From positions 1-64,000 of the forward strand of contig NZ_BDAZ01000019.1 in NCBI RefSeq assembly GCF_001612725.1: a stretch of DNA of 64,000 bases, in the 5' to 3' direction. The notes beneath the pieces are model-generated. The model was not told the origin of the DNA, made no database searches, and was given only the letters and a program-made list of their open reading frames with translations. This stretch comes from Nocardia anaemiae NBRC 100462 (GTDB lineage: Bacteria; Actinomycetota; Actinomycetes; Mycobacteriales; Mycobacteriaceae). Below are positions 52,574 to 59,620 of this stretch, one piece after another (the stretch's first letter is position 1; each line of letters starts with the position of its first letter). The position numbers and the translations under genes were made by a program.

Positions 52574-54253
52574 TCATACTCCTGCGGTGATTTCGAGATC
52601 GGCGATGTGATTGGCCGCGATATAGCCGAAGACCATGGCGGGTCCGATGGTCGCGCCCGCGCCCGCGTAACTATTGCCCATGACCGCGGCCGAATTGTTG
52701 CCCGCCGCATACAGTCCGGAAATCGCCGCGCCGCCTTCGCGCAGCACCCGGGAGTGTTCGTCGGTGACCAGCCCGCCTTTGGTGCCGAGATCGCCCGGCA
52801 CCATCTCGACCGCGTAGAACGGTCCATGATCGATCGGGGCCAGACAGGGATTCGGCTGCACGGTGGGGTCGCCGTAGTAGCGGTCGTAGGCGGATTCACC
52901 GCGATGGAAATCCTCGTCGCGCCCGGCGCGCGCGAAACCGTTGAACCGCTGCACCGTTGCGATCAAGGAATCGGCCGGAATACCGATCGCTGTGGCGAGT
53001 TCGGCGAGGGTGTCGGCCTTCTTGATGATCCCGGCATCGAAATACTTCTGCGGAATGGCCTGTTTCGGGAAGGTGCCGAGGAACAGGTATCGATCGCGGA
53101 AGCGCTGGTCCATGATGAAGTGCGCGGGGACATGACCAACACCGGTCGCATGCCGCTCGTACATGGTGTGCACCACATCGACATAGCTGGCCGATTCATT
53201 GGTGAACCGCTCGCCCGCATCATTGACCATGATCGCGCCGGGCTGGGATCGCTCGGCCAGGCAGAAGAACGGCGGCCCGTCCGGATTGCGCACCGACGGA
53301 CCCCACCAGGCATCGTCCATCAGATCCAATGCGGCACCGAGCTTTTCACCGGCGCGAATGCCGTCGCCGACGTTTTCGGTGGCGCCGACGGTCCAGTCGG
53401 TGCTGACCGGTGCGGTGAAGAACTGTTTGCGCATTTCCAGGTTGTGCTCGAAGCCGCCAGCCGCGAGCACCACACCGCGCCGGGCACGGATGACGATCGG
53501 CGCCCCATCGCGCTCGGCGCGCACCCCAACCACCGCATCGTCGGCGGTAATCAGCTCGGTGAGTGGAGTATTCAGCCAGACCGGCACACCCGCGTCGCGC
53601 AGCGCCAACCACAGCCGGGCCACCAGTGCCTTGCCCAGGCTCAGCGGTTGCCGTCCCCGAATCCGGTTCAGCACCGCCGAGGCGGCGACCCGCAGCGCCG
53701 TGCGCTTCCCTTTCCAGGTCCGCGCGATCATGTTCAAATCGTGGAAGTCGCTGACGGTGAAGGCGATTCCCTTCGGCCCGGACATGGTCGGCCGGTTGAT
53801 CAGCTCGAGATCCTTGCCGAGCAGGCGGCCGTCGATAATCGCCGGTTCGATGCTGCGGCCCTGCGCGAGTCCGCCGGGCAGTTCCGGATGGTAGTCGGAA
53901 TAGCCACGGTCGTAGACGAATTGGAGGTGGTCGGTGCGTGCGCCGAGATAGGTCATCATGCGCGGGCCGTTGTCCAGGAAGGCATCCTGCTTGGCCTGCG
54001 GAACACGGTCGCCGACAACGGATTTCAGATAGACTCGGGCCAGGTCCGGACTGTCCGGCACGCCCTCGCGCACCAGCACCGGATTGTTCGGAATCCATAC
54101 ACCGCCGCCGGAGCGGGCGGTGGAACCGCCGAAGCTGCCGCTCTTTTCGATCAGCACCACCGAAAGCCCGCGGTAGGCGGCGGTGAGCGCGGCGGTCATA
54201 CCCGCCGCACCCGAGCCGACGACCACGACGTCGTAGGTGTATTCCTCGGACAT
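52574..54253 (-). CDS. 3-ketosteroid delta-1-dehydrogenase-like flavoprotein
   Basis: 559 residues from ATG 54253. FAD binding: VVVGSGAAGMTAALTAAYRG and GGSTARSGGGVWIPNNPVL. The C-terminus has GLYAAGNNSAAVMGNSYAGA and GATIGPAMVFGYIAANH, a Tyr-containing motif typical of KstD enzymes that introduce the 1,2-double bond into 3-keto-4-ene steroids. Length is right for KstD. It is the second gene of the minus operon, between SDRs. No gene for the partner 9-alpha-hydroxylase is seen here. Other enone dehydrogenases of this family remain possible. Confidence 0.85.
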   Translation of the reverse strand: MSEEYTYDVVVVGSGAAGMTAALTAAYRGLSVVLIEKSGSFGGSTARSGGGVWIPNNPVLVREGVPDSPDLARVYLKSVVGDRVPQAKQDAFLDNGPRMMTYLGARTDHLQFVYDRGYSDYHPELPGGLAQGRSIEPAIIDGRLLGKDLELINRPTMSGPKGIAFTVSDFHDLNMIARTWKGKRTALRVAASAVLNRIRGRQPLSLGKALVARLWLALRDAGVPVWLNTPLTELITADDAVVGVRAERDGAPIVIRARRGVVLAAGGFEHNLEMRKQFFTAPVSTDWTVGATENVGDGIRAGEKLGAALDLMDDAWWGPSVRNPDGPPFFCLAERSQPGAIMVNDAGERFTNESASYVDVVHTMYERHATGVGHVPAHFIMDQRFRDRYLFLGTFPKQAIPQKYFDAGIIKKADTLAELATAIGIPADSLIATVQRFNGFARAGRDEDFHRGESAYDRYYGDPTVQPNPCLAPIDHGPFYAVEMVPGDLGTKGGLVTDEHSRVLREGGAAISGLYAAGNNSAAVMGNSYAGAGATIGPAMVFGYIAANHIADLEITAGV

Positions 54254-54266
54254 CAGGCTCCCTTTC

Positions 54267-55004
54267 CTAGTAACCGGCGCCGGTGAGCATGCCGCCGTCG
54301 ATGACGACCTCGGTTCCGGTGCAATAGCTCGCGGCATCGGAGGCCAGGAAGACCGCCGCCTCGGAGACCTCGCCGGGCTGTCCCCAGCGGGGGATCGGCA
54401 ATCCGGCGAAGAAGGCATTGCCGTCGACACCCGAGCCCGCCGCCGCCGTCATCGGCGTCGCGATACCGCCGGGATGGATGGAGTTGACCCGGATGCCATT
54501 CGCACCGAGTTCGCGTGCCGCCGATTTGGTCAGTCCGCGAATCGCGAATTTGCTTGCGCTATAAGCTGATAGGCCCGCCGCGCCGACGAATCCCTCGACC
54601 GAGGAGATATTCACGATCGCGCCGCCGCCGGTCATCGCGGGCGCGGCGGATTTGATGCCGAGCCAGGTGCCGGTGACGTTCACCGTCATGATCGTGGTGA
54701 AGTCGGCCAGGCTCATCTCGGCGATGCGCTGGAACCGCAGCAGGCCCGCATTGTTGACCAGCACATCGAGCCCGCCGAACTCGTCCACCGCGGTCCGCAC
54801 CGCGGCCGCCCAGTCGGCCTCGCTGGTCACATCGTGGTGCAGATAGCGTGCGCCGGTTTCGGCGGCCAACTGTTCGCCCTGTTCATCGAGGACATCGCCG
54901 AACACCACCCGCGCACCCTCGGCAATGAATCGGCGCACATGTTCGGCGCCCATCCCGCGCGCCGCGCCGGTGATCAGCGCCACCTTGTCATCGAGTCGAC
55001 CCAC
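54267..55004 (-). CDS. Short-chain dehydrogenase, hydroxysteroid dehydrogenase-like
   Basis: 245 residues. TGAARGMGAEHVRRF, FGDVLDEQG, HDVTSEADW, NNAGLL, NISSVEG and YSASKFAIRGLTKSAA are the SDR signatures; the end is EVVIDGGMLTGAGY. It is closely similar in wording to the SDR at 51841 and likely arose by duplication. It is first in the minus-strand operon, 13 bp before the KstD-like gene, and divergent from the LLM oxidoreductase operon. Confidence 0.88.
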   Translation of the reverse strand: MGRLDDKVALITGAARGMGAEHVRRFIAEGARVVFGDVLDEQGEQLAAETGARYLHHDVTSEADWAAAVRTAVDEFGGLDVLVNNAGLLRFQRIAEMSLADFTTIMTVNVTGTWLGIKSAAPAMTGGGAIVNISSVEGFVGAAGLSAYSASKFAIRGLTKSAARELGANGIRVNSIHPGGIATPMTAAAGSGVDGNAFFAGLPIPRWGQPGEVSEAAVFLASDAASYCTGTEVVIDGGMLTGAGY

Positions 55005-55111
55005 GTCAGGTCCGTCCTTTCTCCGGCGTCGGTTCGGACGCCGTGTGCGATATCGACGCTATGGGCGCGGGGTCGGCCCGAACCGGAATAGTCCCATCCA
55101 CCGAGACATGC

Positions 55112-55129
55112 ACCTGACCTCAACGAGAG
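55112..55129. promoter_or_regulatory. Operator-like site in the divergent steroid-cluster promoter
   Basis: ACCTGACCTCAACGAG (55112-55127) is the exact reverse complement of 39978-39993. Here the dyad is partly degenerate (GACCTC-AAC-GAGAGC). It lies between the divergent starts at 55004 and 55176. On the minus strand CCATAGCGTCGA at 55053-55064 may be a -10 region. Confidence 0.4.
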
Positions 55130-55175
55130 CATCGGAAATATTTCTACTAGGCATATTGAGAAATGGAGGCGATGC

Positions 55176-56330
55176 ATGAAGTTCTCGATGATCTTCGAGG
55201 CACAGATGACCGACCCGTCGGCCGATCACGAACGGCAGGTGTTGCGCGACTGCGTCGAGCAGGCGGTGCTGGCCGAGCAGATGGGGTTCGACACCGTCTG
55301 GGCGGTCGAACATCACGGCCTGAAGTGGTACGCGCATATGAGCGCCCCGGAGATCTTCCTGACCTGGGTGGCCGCGCGCACCGAGCGGATCAGGATCGGT
55401 CACGGCGTGGTGTGCATGCCGTTCAACTTCAATCACCCGGTGCGCGCGGCCGAACGCGCGGCCATGCTCGATGTGCTCTCCAACGGGCGGGTGAATCTCG
55501 GCGCGGGTCGCGGCGCCACGCCGCAGGAAACCTCCATGTGCGGTGTCGATCCCGACCGCACCTATCAGGAAGTGGAGGAGTCGCTGCGCATTATCGGCAA
55601 GGCATGGCAGGATCCGGAGGGCGAATTCGAATGGCACGGAGAGCTGCTCGATATCGATCCGCATCCGATGCTGCCGCGTCCGGTGCAGCTGCCGCATCCG
55701 CCACTGTTCATGGCGTGCACCAAGAAGGACACCCTGAAGCTGGCCGCCGACTACGGAATCGGCGCGCTGGTACTGGGTTTCGCCGGTGTGGAAGAGATCG
55801 CCGAACTGCGCCGCACCTATGACGCGGCCATTGCCGAGCGGACCGGCGAGAAGTTCGTCTCCACGGTGGTCAACGACCACTTCGCGGCCCTGTGCCCGAC
55901 GATCGTGCTCGACGATCGGGAGCGGGCGCAGCAGATCGGCGCGCGTGGGCAGCGGTTCTTCGCACAGTCCATCAAGCACTGGTACGGCGCGGGTCCGGTG
56001 CCGGACGAGGCCATCGACCCGACGGTGGACGAGGTGGCCAAGATTCGCGAGGCCGCCGATGAGCATGTGGCGTATCTGCACGAGGCGAAGATTCCGGTGC
56101 AGGCCGGGGCCACTTCGGTTTTCAACGCCGAGCACGCGTACGGCAGCCCCGAGGACGCCATCGCCTATGTGGAGCGGCTGCAAGCGGCCGGTGCCGACGA
56201 GATCCTGTGCCTGATCCAGATGGGCACGGTGCCGCAGGAGGCATGTCTGGAGACCATCCGGCACTGGGGCGAGAAGGTCATCCCACACTTCCGGGCCGCC
56301 GAGCGCACAACTGAATTCGTAGGAGCTTGA
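55176..56330 (+). CDS. LLM-class flavin-dependent oxidoreductase
   Basis: 384 residues from ATG 55176. The luciferase-like TIM barrel is shown by KFSMIFEAQMTDP, VLAEQMGFDTVWAVEHHGLK, RIRIGHGVVCMPFNFNHPVR, ERAAMLDVLSNGRVNLGAGR and a late GADEILCLIQMG. It would be an FMN- or F420-linked monooxygenase or reductase. It opens the plus-strand half of the bidirectional cluster and is followed after 1 bp by an SDR. Cofactor and substrate are not decided by sequence. Confidence 0.88.
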   Translation: MKFSMIFEAQMTDPSADHERQVLRDCVEQAVLAEQMGFDTVWAVEHHGLKWYAHMSAPEIFLTWVAARTERIRIGHGVVCMPFNFNHPVRAAERAAMLDVLSNGRVNLGAGRGATPQETSMCGVDPDRTYQEVEESLRIIGKAWQDPEGEFEWHGELLDIDPHPMLPRPVQLPHPPLFMACTKKDTLKLAADYGIGALVLGFAGVEEIAELRRTYDAAIAERTGEKFVSTVVNDHFAALCPTIVLDDRERAQQIGARGQRFFAQSIKHWYGAGPVPDEAIDPTVDEVAKIREAADEHVAYLHEAKIPVQAGATSVFNAEHAYGSPEDAIAYVERLQAAGADEILCLIQMGTVPQEACLETIRHWGEKVIPHFRAAERTTEFVGA

Positions 56331-56331
56331 G

Positions 56332-57117
56332 ATGACCGATCTCACCGGCAAAGTCGCCCTCATCACCGGTGCCGCGCGTGGCCAGGGCGAGCAGGAAGCG
56401 CGCGTGTTCGCGGCGGCGGGCGCACGCGTCGTACTCACCGACGTGCTGGCAACCGAGGGCAAGGCCGTCGCCGAATCCATCGGTGACTCAGCGCGTTTCG
56501 TCCCGCACGATGTCAGCAGTGCGGCCGACTGGGCCGCCGCCGTCGACACCGCCATCACCGAATTCGGCGGCATCGATGTGCTGGTGAACAATGCGGCGAT
56601 CTACACCGCCAAACCGCTTGTCGAAACCTCCGCTGCCGAGCTCGAACGCATCCTGCGCATCAACCTGATCGGCTCGTTCCTCGGCATCCAGGCCGTCGTG
56701 GATCCGATGCGGACGGCGGGCGGTTCCATCGTGAATATCTCCTCGCAGGCCGGATTGCAGGGCCTGATGGGGCATTCCGCCTATGGCGCGTCCAAATGGG
56801 CGCTGCGTGGTTTGACGAAGACGGCGGCGCTCGAGTTGGGTCCGCTCGGAATCCGGGTCAACTCGGTGCATCCGGGGCCGATCGCGACACCGATGATCGG
56901 GCATCTCGGGTTGAGCACCGGTCCCGGGAGCTTTCCCTCGCTACCGCTCGGTCGCGTCGGATTGCCCTCGGAGGTAGCGGATTTGGTGGCATTCCTGGCC
57001 TCCGATGCGGCCGCGTTCATCAGCGGAGCGGAACTGGCCATCGACGGCGGATTGTCGGCGGGACAGTTCATTCCGCCGAGTGCGCTGCCGCCGGTCGGAG
57101 CCGCGGGCGAGGGATAG
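56332..57117 (+). CDS. Short-chain dehydrogenase, hydroxysteroid dehydrogenase-like
   Basis: 261 residues. It has TGAARGQGEQEARVF, LTDVLATEG, HDVSSAADW, NNAAIY in the NNAG position, NISSQAG and YGASKWALRGLTKTAA. The Gln in GQGE and the extended C-terminus (FIPPSALPP) differ from the other two similar SDRs. The start follows the LLM stop by one base and the esterase gene follows after 2 bp, so all are in one operon. Confidence 0.88.
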   Translation: MTDLTGKVALITGAARGQGEQEARVFAAAGARVVLTDVLATEGKAVAESIGDSARFVPHDVSSAADWAAAVDTAITEFGGIDVLVNNAAIYTAKPLVETSAAELERILRINLIGSFLGIQAVVDPMRTAGGSIVNISSQAGLQGLMGHSAYGASKWALRGLTKTAALELGPLGIRVNSVHPGPIATPMIGHLGLSTGPGSFPSLPLGRVGLPSEVADLVAFLASDAAAFISGAELAIDGGLSAGQFIPPSALPPVGAAGEG

Positions 57118-57119
57118 GC

Positions 57120-58067
57120 ATGCCGCTGAAGCCCGAAGCGCAGGCGATCGTCGACCTCGCCTCGGCGGCGTTTCCCGCGCTGGGCACCGCAGTACTCGAT
57201 GCCGCCGAGGTGCGTCGGATACTTGCCGCGCGTCCGGCGCCCGAGGTCGATCCGATTCCGGTGCGGCGCGTCGAGGAGCGTTCGGTATCGGGACCTGGTG
57301 GGGCGCAGCAGGTTCGGGTCCGAATGTACTGGCCCGTCGCGTCCGGTGCCGATCTGCCGGTCGTGCTGTTCTGTCATGGCGGCGGATTCGTGATCTGCGA
57401 CCTCGACAGTCACGATCAGCTGTGTCGTGCGATGAGCAATGGTGTCGGTGCAATCGTTGTCTCGGTCGATTATCGGCAGGCCCCGGAACACAGGTTCCCT
57501 GCCGCGGCCGAGGATGCCTACACTGTCCTGAAATGGATTGCGGCCCAGGCAACCTCGTTCGGCGGCGATCCCGCTCGCATCGCGGTAGCCGGTGACAGCT
57601 CCGGCGGCAACCTGGCAGCCGTCACGGCACTACTGGCCCGGGACCGCAATGGCCCGGACATCACCCATCAACTGCTCATCTACCCGATGCTCGACCCGGC
57701 CCGTGACACCGCCTCCTACCGGGAGAATGCCTACGGTTACTTCGTCACCGACGACCATTTGCGCTGGTATTGGGAGCAATACCTCGCCTCGGACGCCGAT
57801 GCCGAAAACCCGTACGCCGCACCGCCGCGCGCGACGAACCTGTCCGGCCTGCCGCCCGCCTACATCATCACCGCCGAATTCGACCCACTTCGCGATGAGG
57901 GCGAGGCCTACGGTCGGCGGCTGCGGGATGCCGGAGTCGAAACCGTCACGATCCGCTACGACGGCCAATTCCACGGCTTCTTCAGCATGGCCGACAACCT
58001 GTCCGATGCGAAAGAAGCCGCCGACCAAGCTTTTTCGGCAATGCGCCGAGCATTGGAGAAGCCATGA
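57120..58067 (+). CDS. Hormone-sensitive-lipase-family esterase
   Basis: 315 residues from ATG 57120. Oxyanion motif CHGGGFVICD, nucleophile GDSSGGN, Asp in EFDPLRDEGEAY and His in GQFHGFFSM form the HSL-type catalytic set. It is cytoplasmic (no signal peptide) and likely removes an acyl group from a small ester, perhaps an esterified steroid or lactone. It is third in the plus-strand operon and overlaps the VOC gene by ATGA. Confidence 0.9.
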   Translation: MPLKPEAQAIVDLASAAFPALGTAVLDAAEVRRILAARPAPEVDPIPVRRVEERSVSGPGGAQQVRVRMYWPVASGADLPVVLFCHGGGFVICDLDSHDQLCRAMSNGVGAIVVSVDYRQAPEHRFPAAAEDAYTVLKWIAAQATSFGGDPARIAVAGDSSGGNLAAVTALLARDRNGPDITHQLLIYPMLDPARDTASYRENAYGYFVTDDHLRWYWEQYLASDADAENPYAAPPRATNLSGLPPAYIITAEFDPLRDEGEAYGRRLRDAGVETVTIRYDGQFHGFFSMADNLSDAKEAADQAFSAMRRALEKP

Positions 58068-58408
58068 CCGTCGAACGTCTCGGCACCATATTCCCCACCG
58101 ACAACCTCACTGCCGCGATAGATCTGCTCACCGCGGTACTCGGCACCACGGCAACCTTCGTCGACGGTGATCGGTGGGCGCAATTCGATATCGGACCGAC
58201 CCGGGTCATGCTCGCCGGTGCCGATGAGCGCGACATCCCCTCGCTCGCTGTCAAAGTGGGCGATCTGGACGCGACCCTCGCGCGCCTGCGTGCCGCTGGT
58301 TTTCCGGCCGACGATCCGGTGACCGGACCGCATGAACGGCGTACCTCGGTCCGTCCGTCCCGAGAATCGTCATGGGCGATCGTCCTGTACGAGCCGTCCG
58401 CCGGATAA
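58064..58408 (+). CDS. VOC (glyoxalase/bleomycin-resistance fold) protein
   Basis: 114 residues, coupled to the esterase by ATGA. The two beta-alpha-beta-beta-beta units are seen in IFPTDNLTAAIDLLTAVLGT and AVKVGDLDATLARLRAAGF, with WAIVLYEP at the end. Few metal-ligand His/Glu are obvious, so it may bind rather than convert a ligand. It ends the plus-strand steroid-like operon. Confidence 0.8.
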   Translation: MTVERLGTIFPTDNLTAAIDLLTAVLGTTATFVDGDRWAQFDIGPTRVMLAGADERDIPSLAVKVGDLDATLARLRAAGFPADDPVTGPHERRTSVRPSRESSWAIVLYEPSAG

Positions 58409-58446
58409 CGGGCGAATGTGGCTCGGATTACTTCGCGCCCCGGCTT

Positions 58447-58464
58447 CCATACGCTACCGTATGG
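58447..58464. promoter_or_regulatory. Operator site 1 before the SRPBCC gene
   Basis: CCATACG-CTAC-CGTATGG, perfect 7-bp arms. A second near-copy in opposite orientation lies 26 bp away (58473-58490). Twin sites right before a start codon suggest cooperative repression. Confidence 0.6.
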
Positions 58465-58472
58465 GCAGTGTT

Positions 58473-58490
58473 CCATACGGTAGCGAATGG
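58473..58490. promoter_or_regulatory. Operator site 2 before the SRPBCC gene
   Basis: CCATACGGTAGCGAATGG equals the reverse complement of site 1 except for one base. It ends 10 bp before the ATG at 58501. Confidence 0.6.
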
Positions 58491-58500
58491 AGTTGGGGTC

Positions 58501-59013
58501 ATGGTTCGAAATATCCACCAGCGGGAGTACCCGGTGCCCGCGGACCAGCTCGGCGCGTTGCTCGCCGGGGCCGCCGAGCCGAACAGTCCGGTGTGGCCGC
58601 CCGGCTGGCCCGCACTTGTTCTCGACCGGCCACTCGGAGTCGGGGCCGACGGTGGACACGGCATCATCCGGTACCGGTGTACCGAGTGGGTGCCGGGCCG
58701 CCGCGTGGAGTTCACTCTCGCGCCGGGATCGTTCCTGGTCGGTACGCACAGCCTCGAGGTGCTGGACGGCCCGTCGCCGGACCGCAGCATCCTGCGCCAC
58801 GAGATCGACGGCCGCCTGCGCGGTATCGGCTACCTGCTGTGGCCGCTGGCCATCCGCTGGATCCACGACGCGATGATCGAGGCGCTGCTCGACCGAACCG
58901 CGGTCTCGCTCGGCCACCCACCCGTCACCCCGGCCCGCCCGTCCCCATGGGTCGGCTTGCTGCGCTGGATCATGTCGCGCCGTCCATCGGCCCGGACCAC
59001 CGCGCCCGCATAG
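58501..59013 (+). CDS. SRPBCC-fold (START-like) protein
   Basis: 170 residues from ATG 58501. Sequence features of a SRPBCC cup: HQREYPVPADQLGALLAGAA, then a strand-rich middle (GIIRYRCTEWVPGRRVEFTL, GTHSLEVLDG, RHEIDGRLRG) and a long C-terminal helix IRWIHDAMIEALLDRTA. Ligand unknown. Twin operator-like repeats directly upstream imply regulation by a TetR- or MarR-type protein encoded elsewhere. Confidence 0.75.
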   Translation: MVRNIHQREYPVPADQLGALLAGAAEPNSPVWPPGWPALVLDRPLGVGADGGHGIIRYRCTEWVPGRRVEFTLAPGSFLVGTHSLEVLDGPSPDRSILRHEIDGRLRGIGYLLWPLAIRWIHDAMIEALLDRTAVSLGHPPVTPARPSPWVGLLRWIMSRRPSARTTAPA

Positions 59014-59117
59014 CGGGTTAAAGCAGGCGCGTGAACAGTCGCTTGTCTATTAACCTCGCGGATAACCGGACTATGCCTTCGTCTTCGGCAGGAGTGTGAG
59101 GCGGCAGGAGGATCTTC

Positions 59118-59534
59118 ATGGCATTGTCGGTGCAGGATCGGATCGAGATCGGCGAGCTGATCGCGCTGCACGGTCATCTGATGGACGCGGGTGAGCTCGA
59201 TCGGATGGATGAGCTGTTCACCGCGGAAATCACCTACGACGTGAGCGATTTCGGATCCGGTCAGCTACACGGGATTTCGGCGCTGCAGGAGGCCGCGGTC
59301 GCGCTCGGCAATGGGAATCCGGTCGGGCACCACATTACGAATGTGATCATCGCCGAGGTGGACGGTGCGGTTCGAGTACGGTCGAAGGGGATCGGGATCT
59401 ATGCCGACGGGACCAGCGGCAGCGTCGAATACGACGATGTGGTCGTGCGCACGGCAATCGGCTGGCGCATCTCCTATCGCCGGGTGATCGCACATCGGGT
59501 GCCGCTGGGTGGGCGGGCGACGAGGTCGGCTTAG
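59118..59534 (+). CDS. SnoaL-like / NTF2-fold protein
   Basis: 138 residues from ATG 59118 with GGCAGGAGG upstream. SVQDRIEIGELIALHGHLMD, then MDELFTAEITYDVSDFG and HHITNVIIAEVDG are typical of SnoaL_4/NTF2-like domains such as steroid isomerases and dehydratases; an Asp and a His in a cavity are plausible catalytic residues. It lies 86 bp before the TRAP transporter. The 104-bp gap upstream shows no strong dyad. Confidence 0.82.
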   Translation: MALSVQDRIEIGELIALHGHLMDAGELDRMDELFTAEITYDVSDFGSGQLHGISALQEAAVALGNGNPVGHHITNVIIAEVDGAVRVRSKGIGIYADGTSGSVEYDDVVVRTAIGWRISYRRVIAHRVPLGGRATRSA

Positions 59535-59620
59535 GGCGACAAACCGACCGCCTTTCCACTTTTCTCAGCTACATATTTGTTAGCCGTATACGGACGGTCG
59601 TGCGTTGATATGGTCGCGCC

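Noticed and set aside
55112..55140. KstR box in the steroid-cluster promoter
   Set aside because: I looked for TnnAACnnGTTnnA in 55005-55175 and found no match, so the cluster is not assigned to the KstR regulon.
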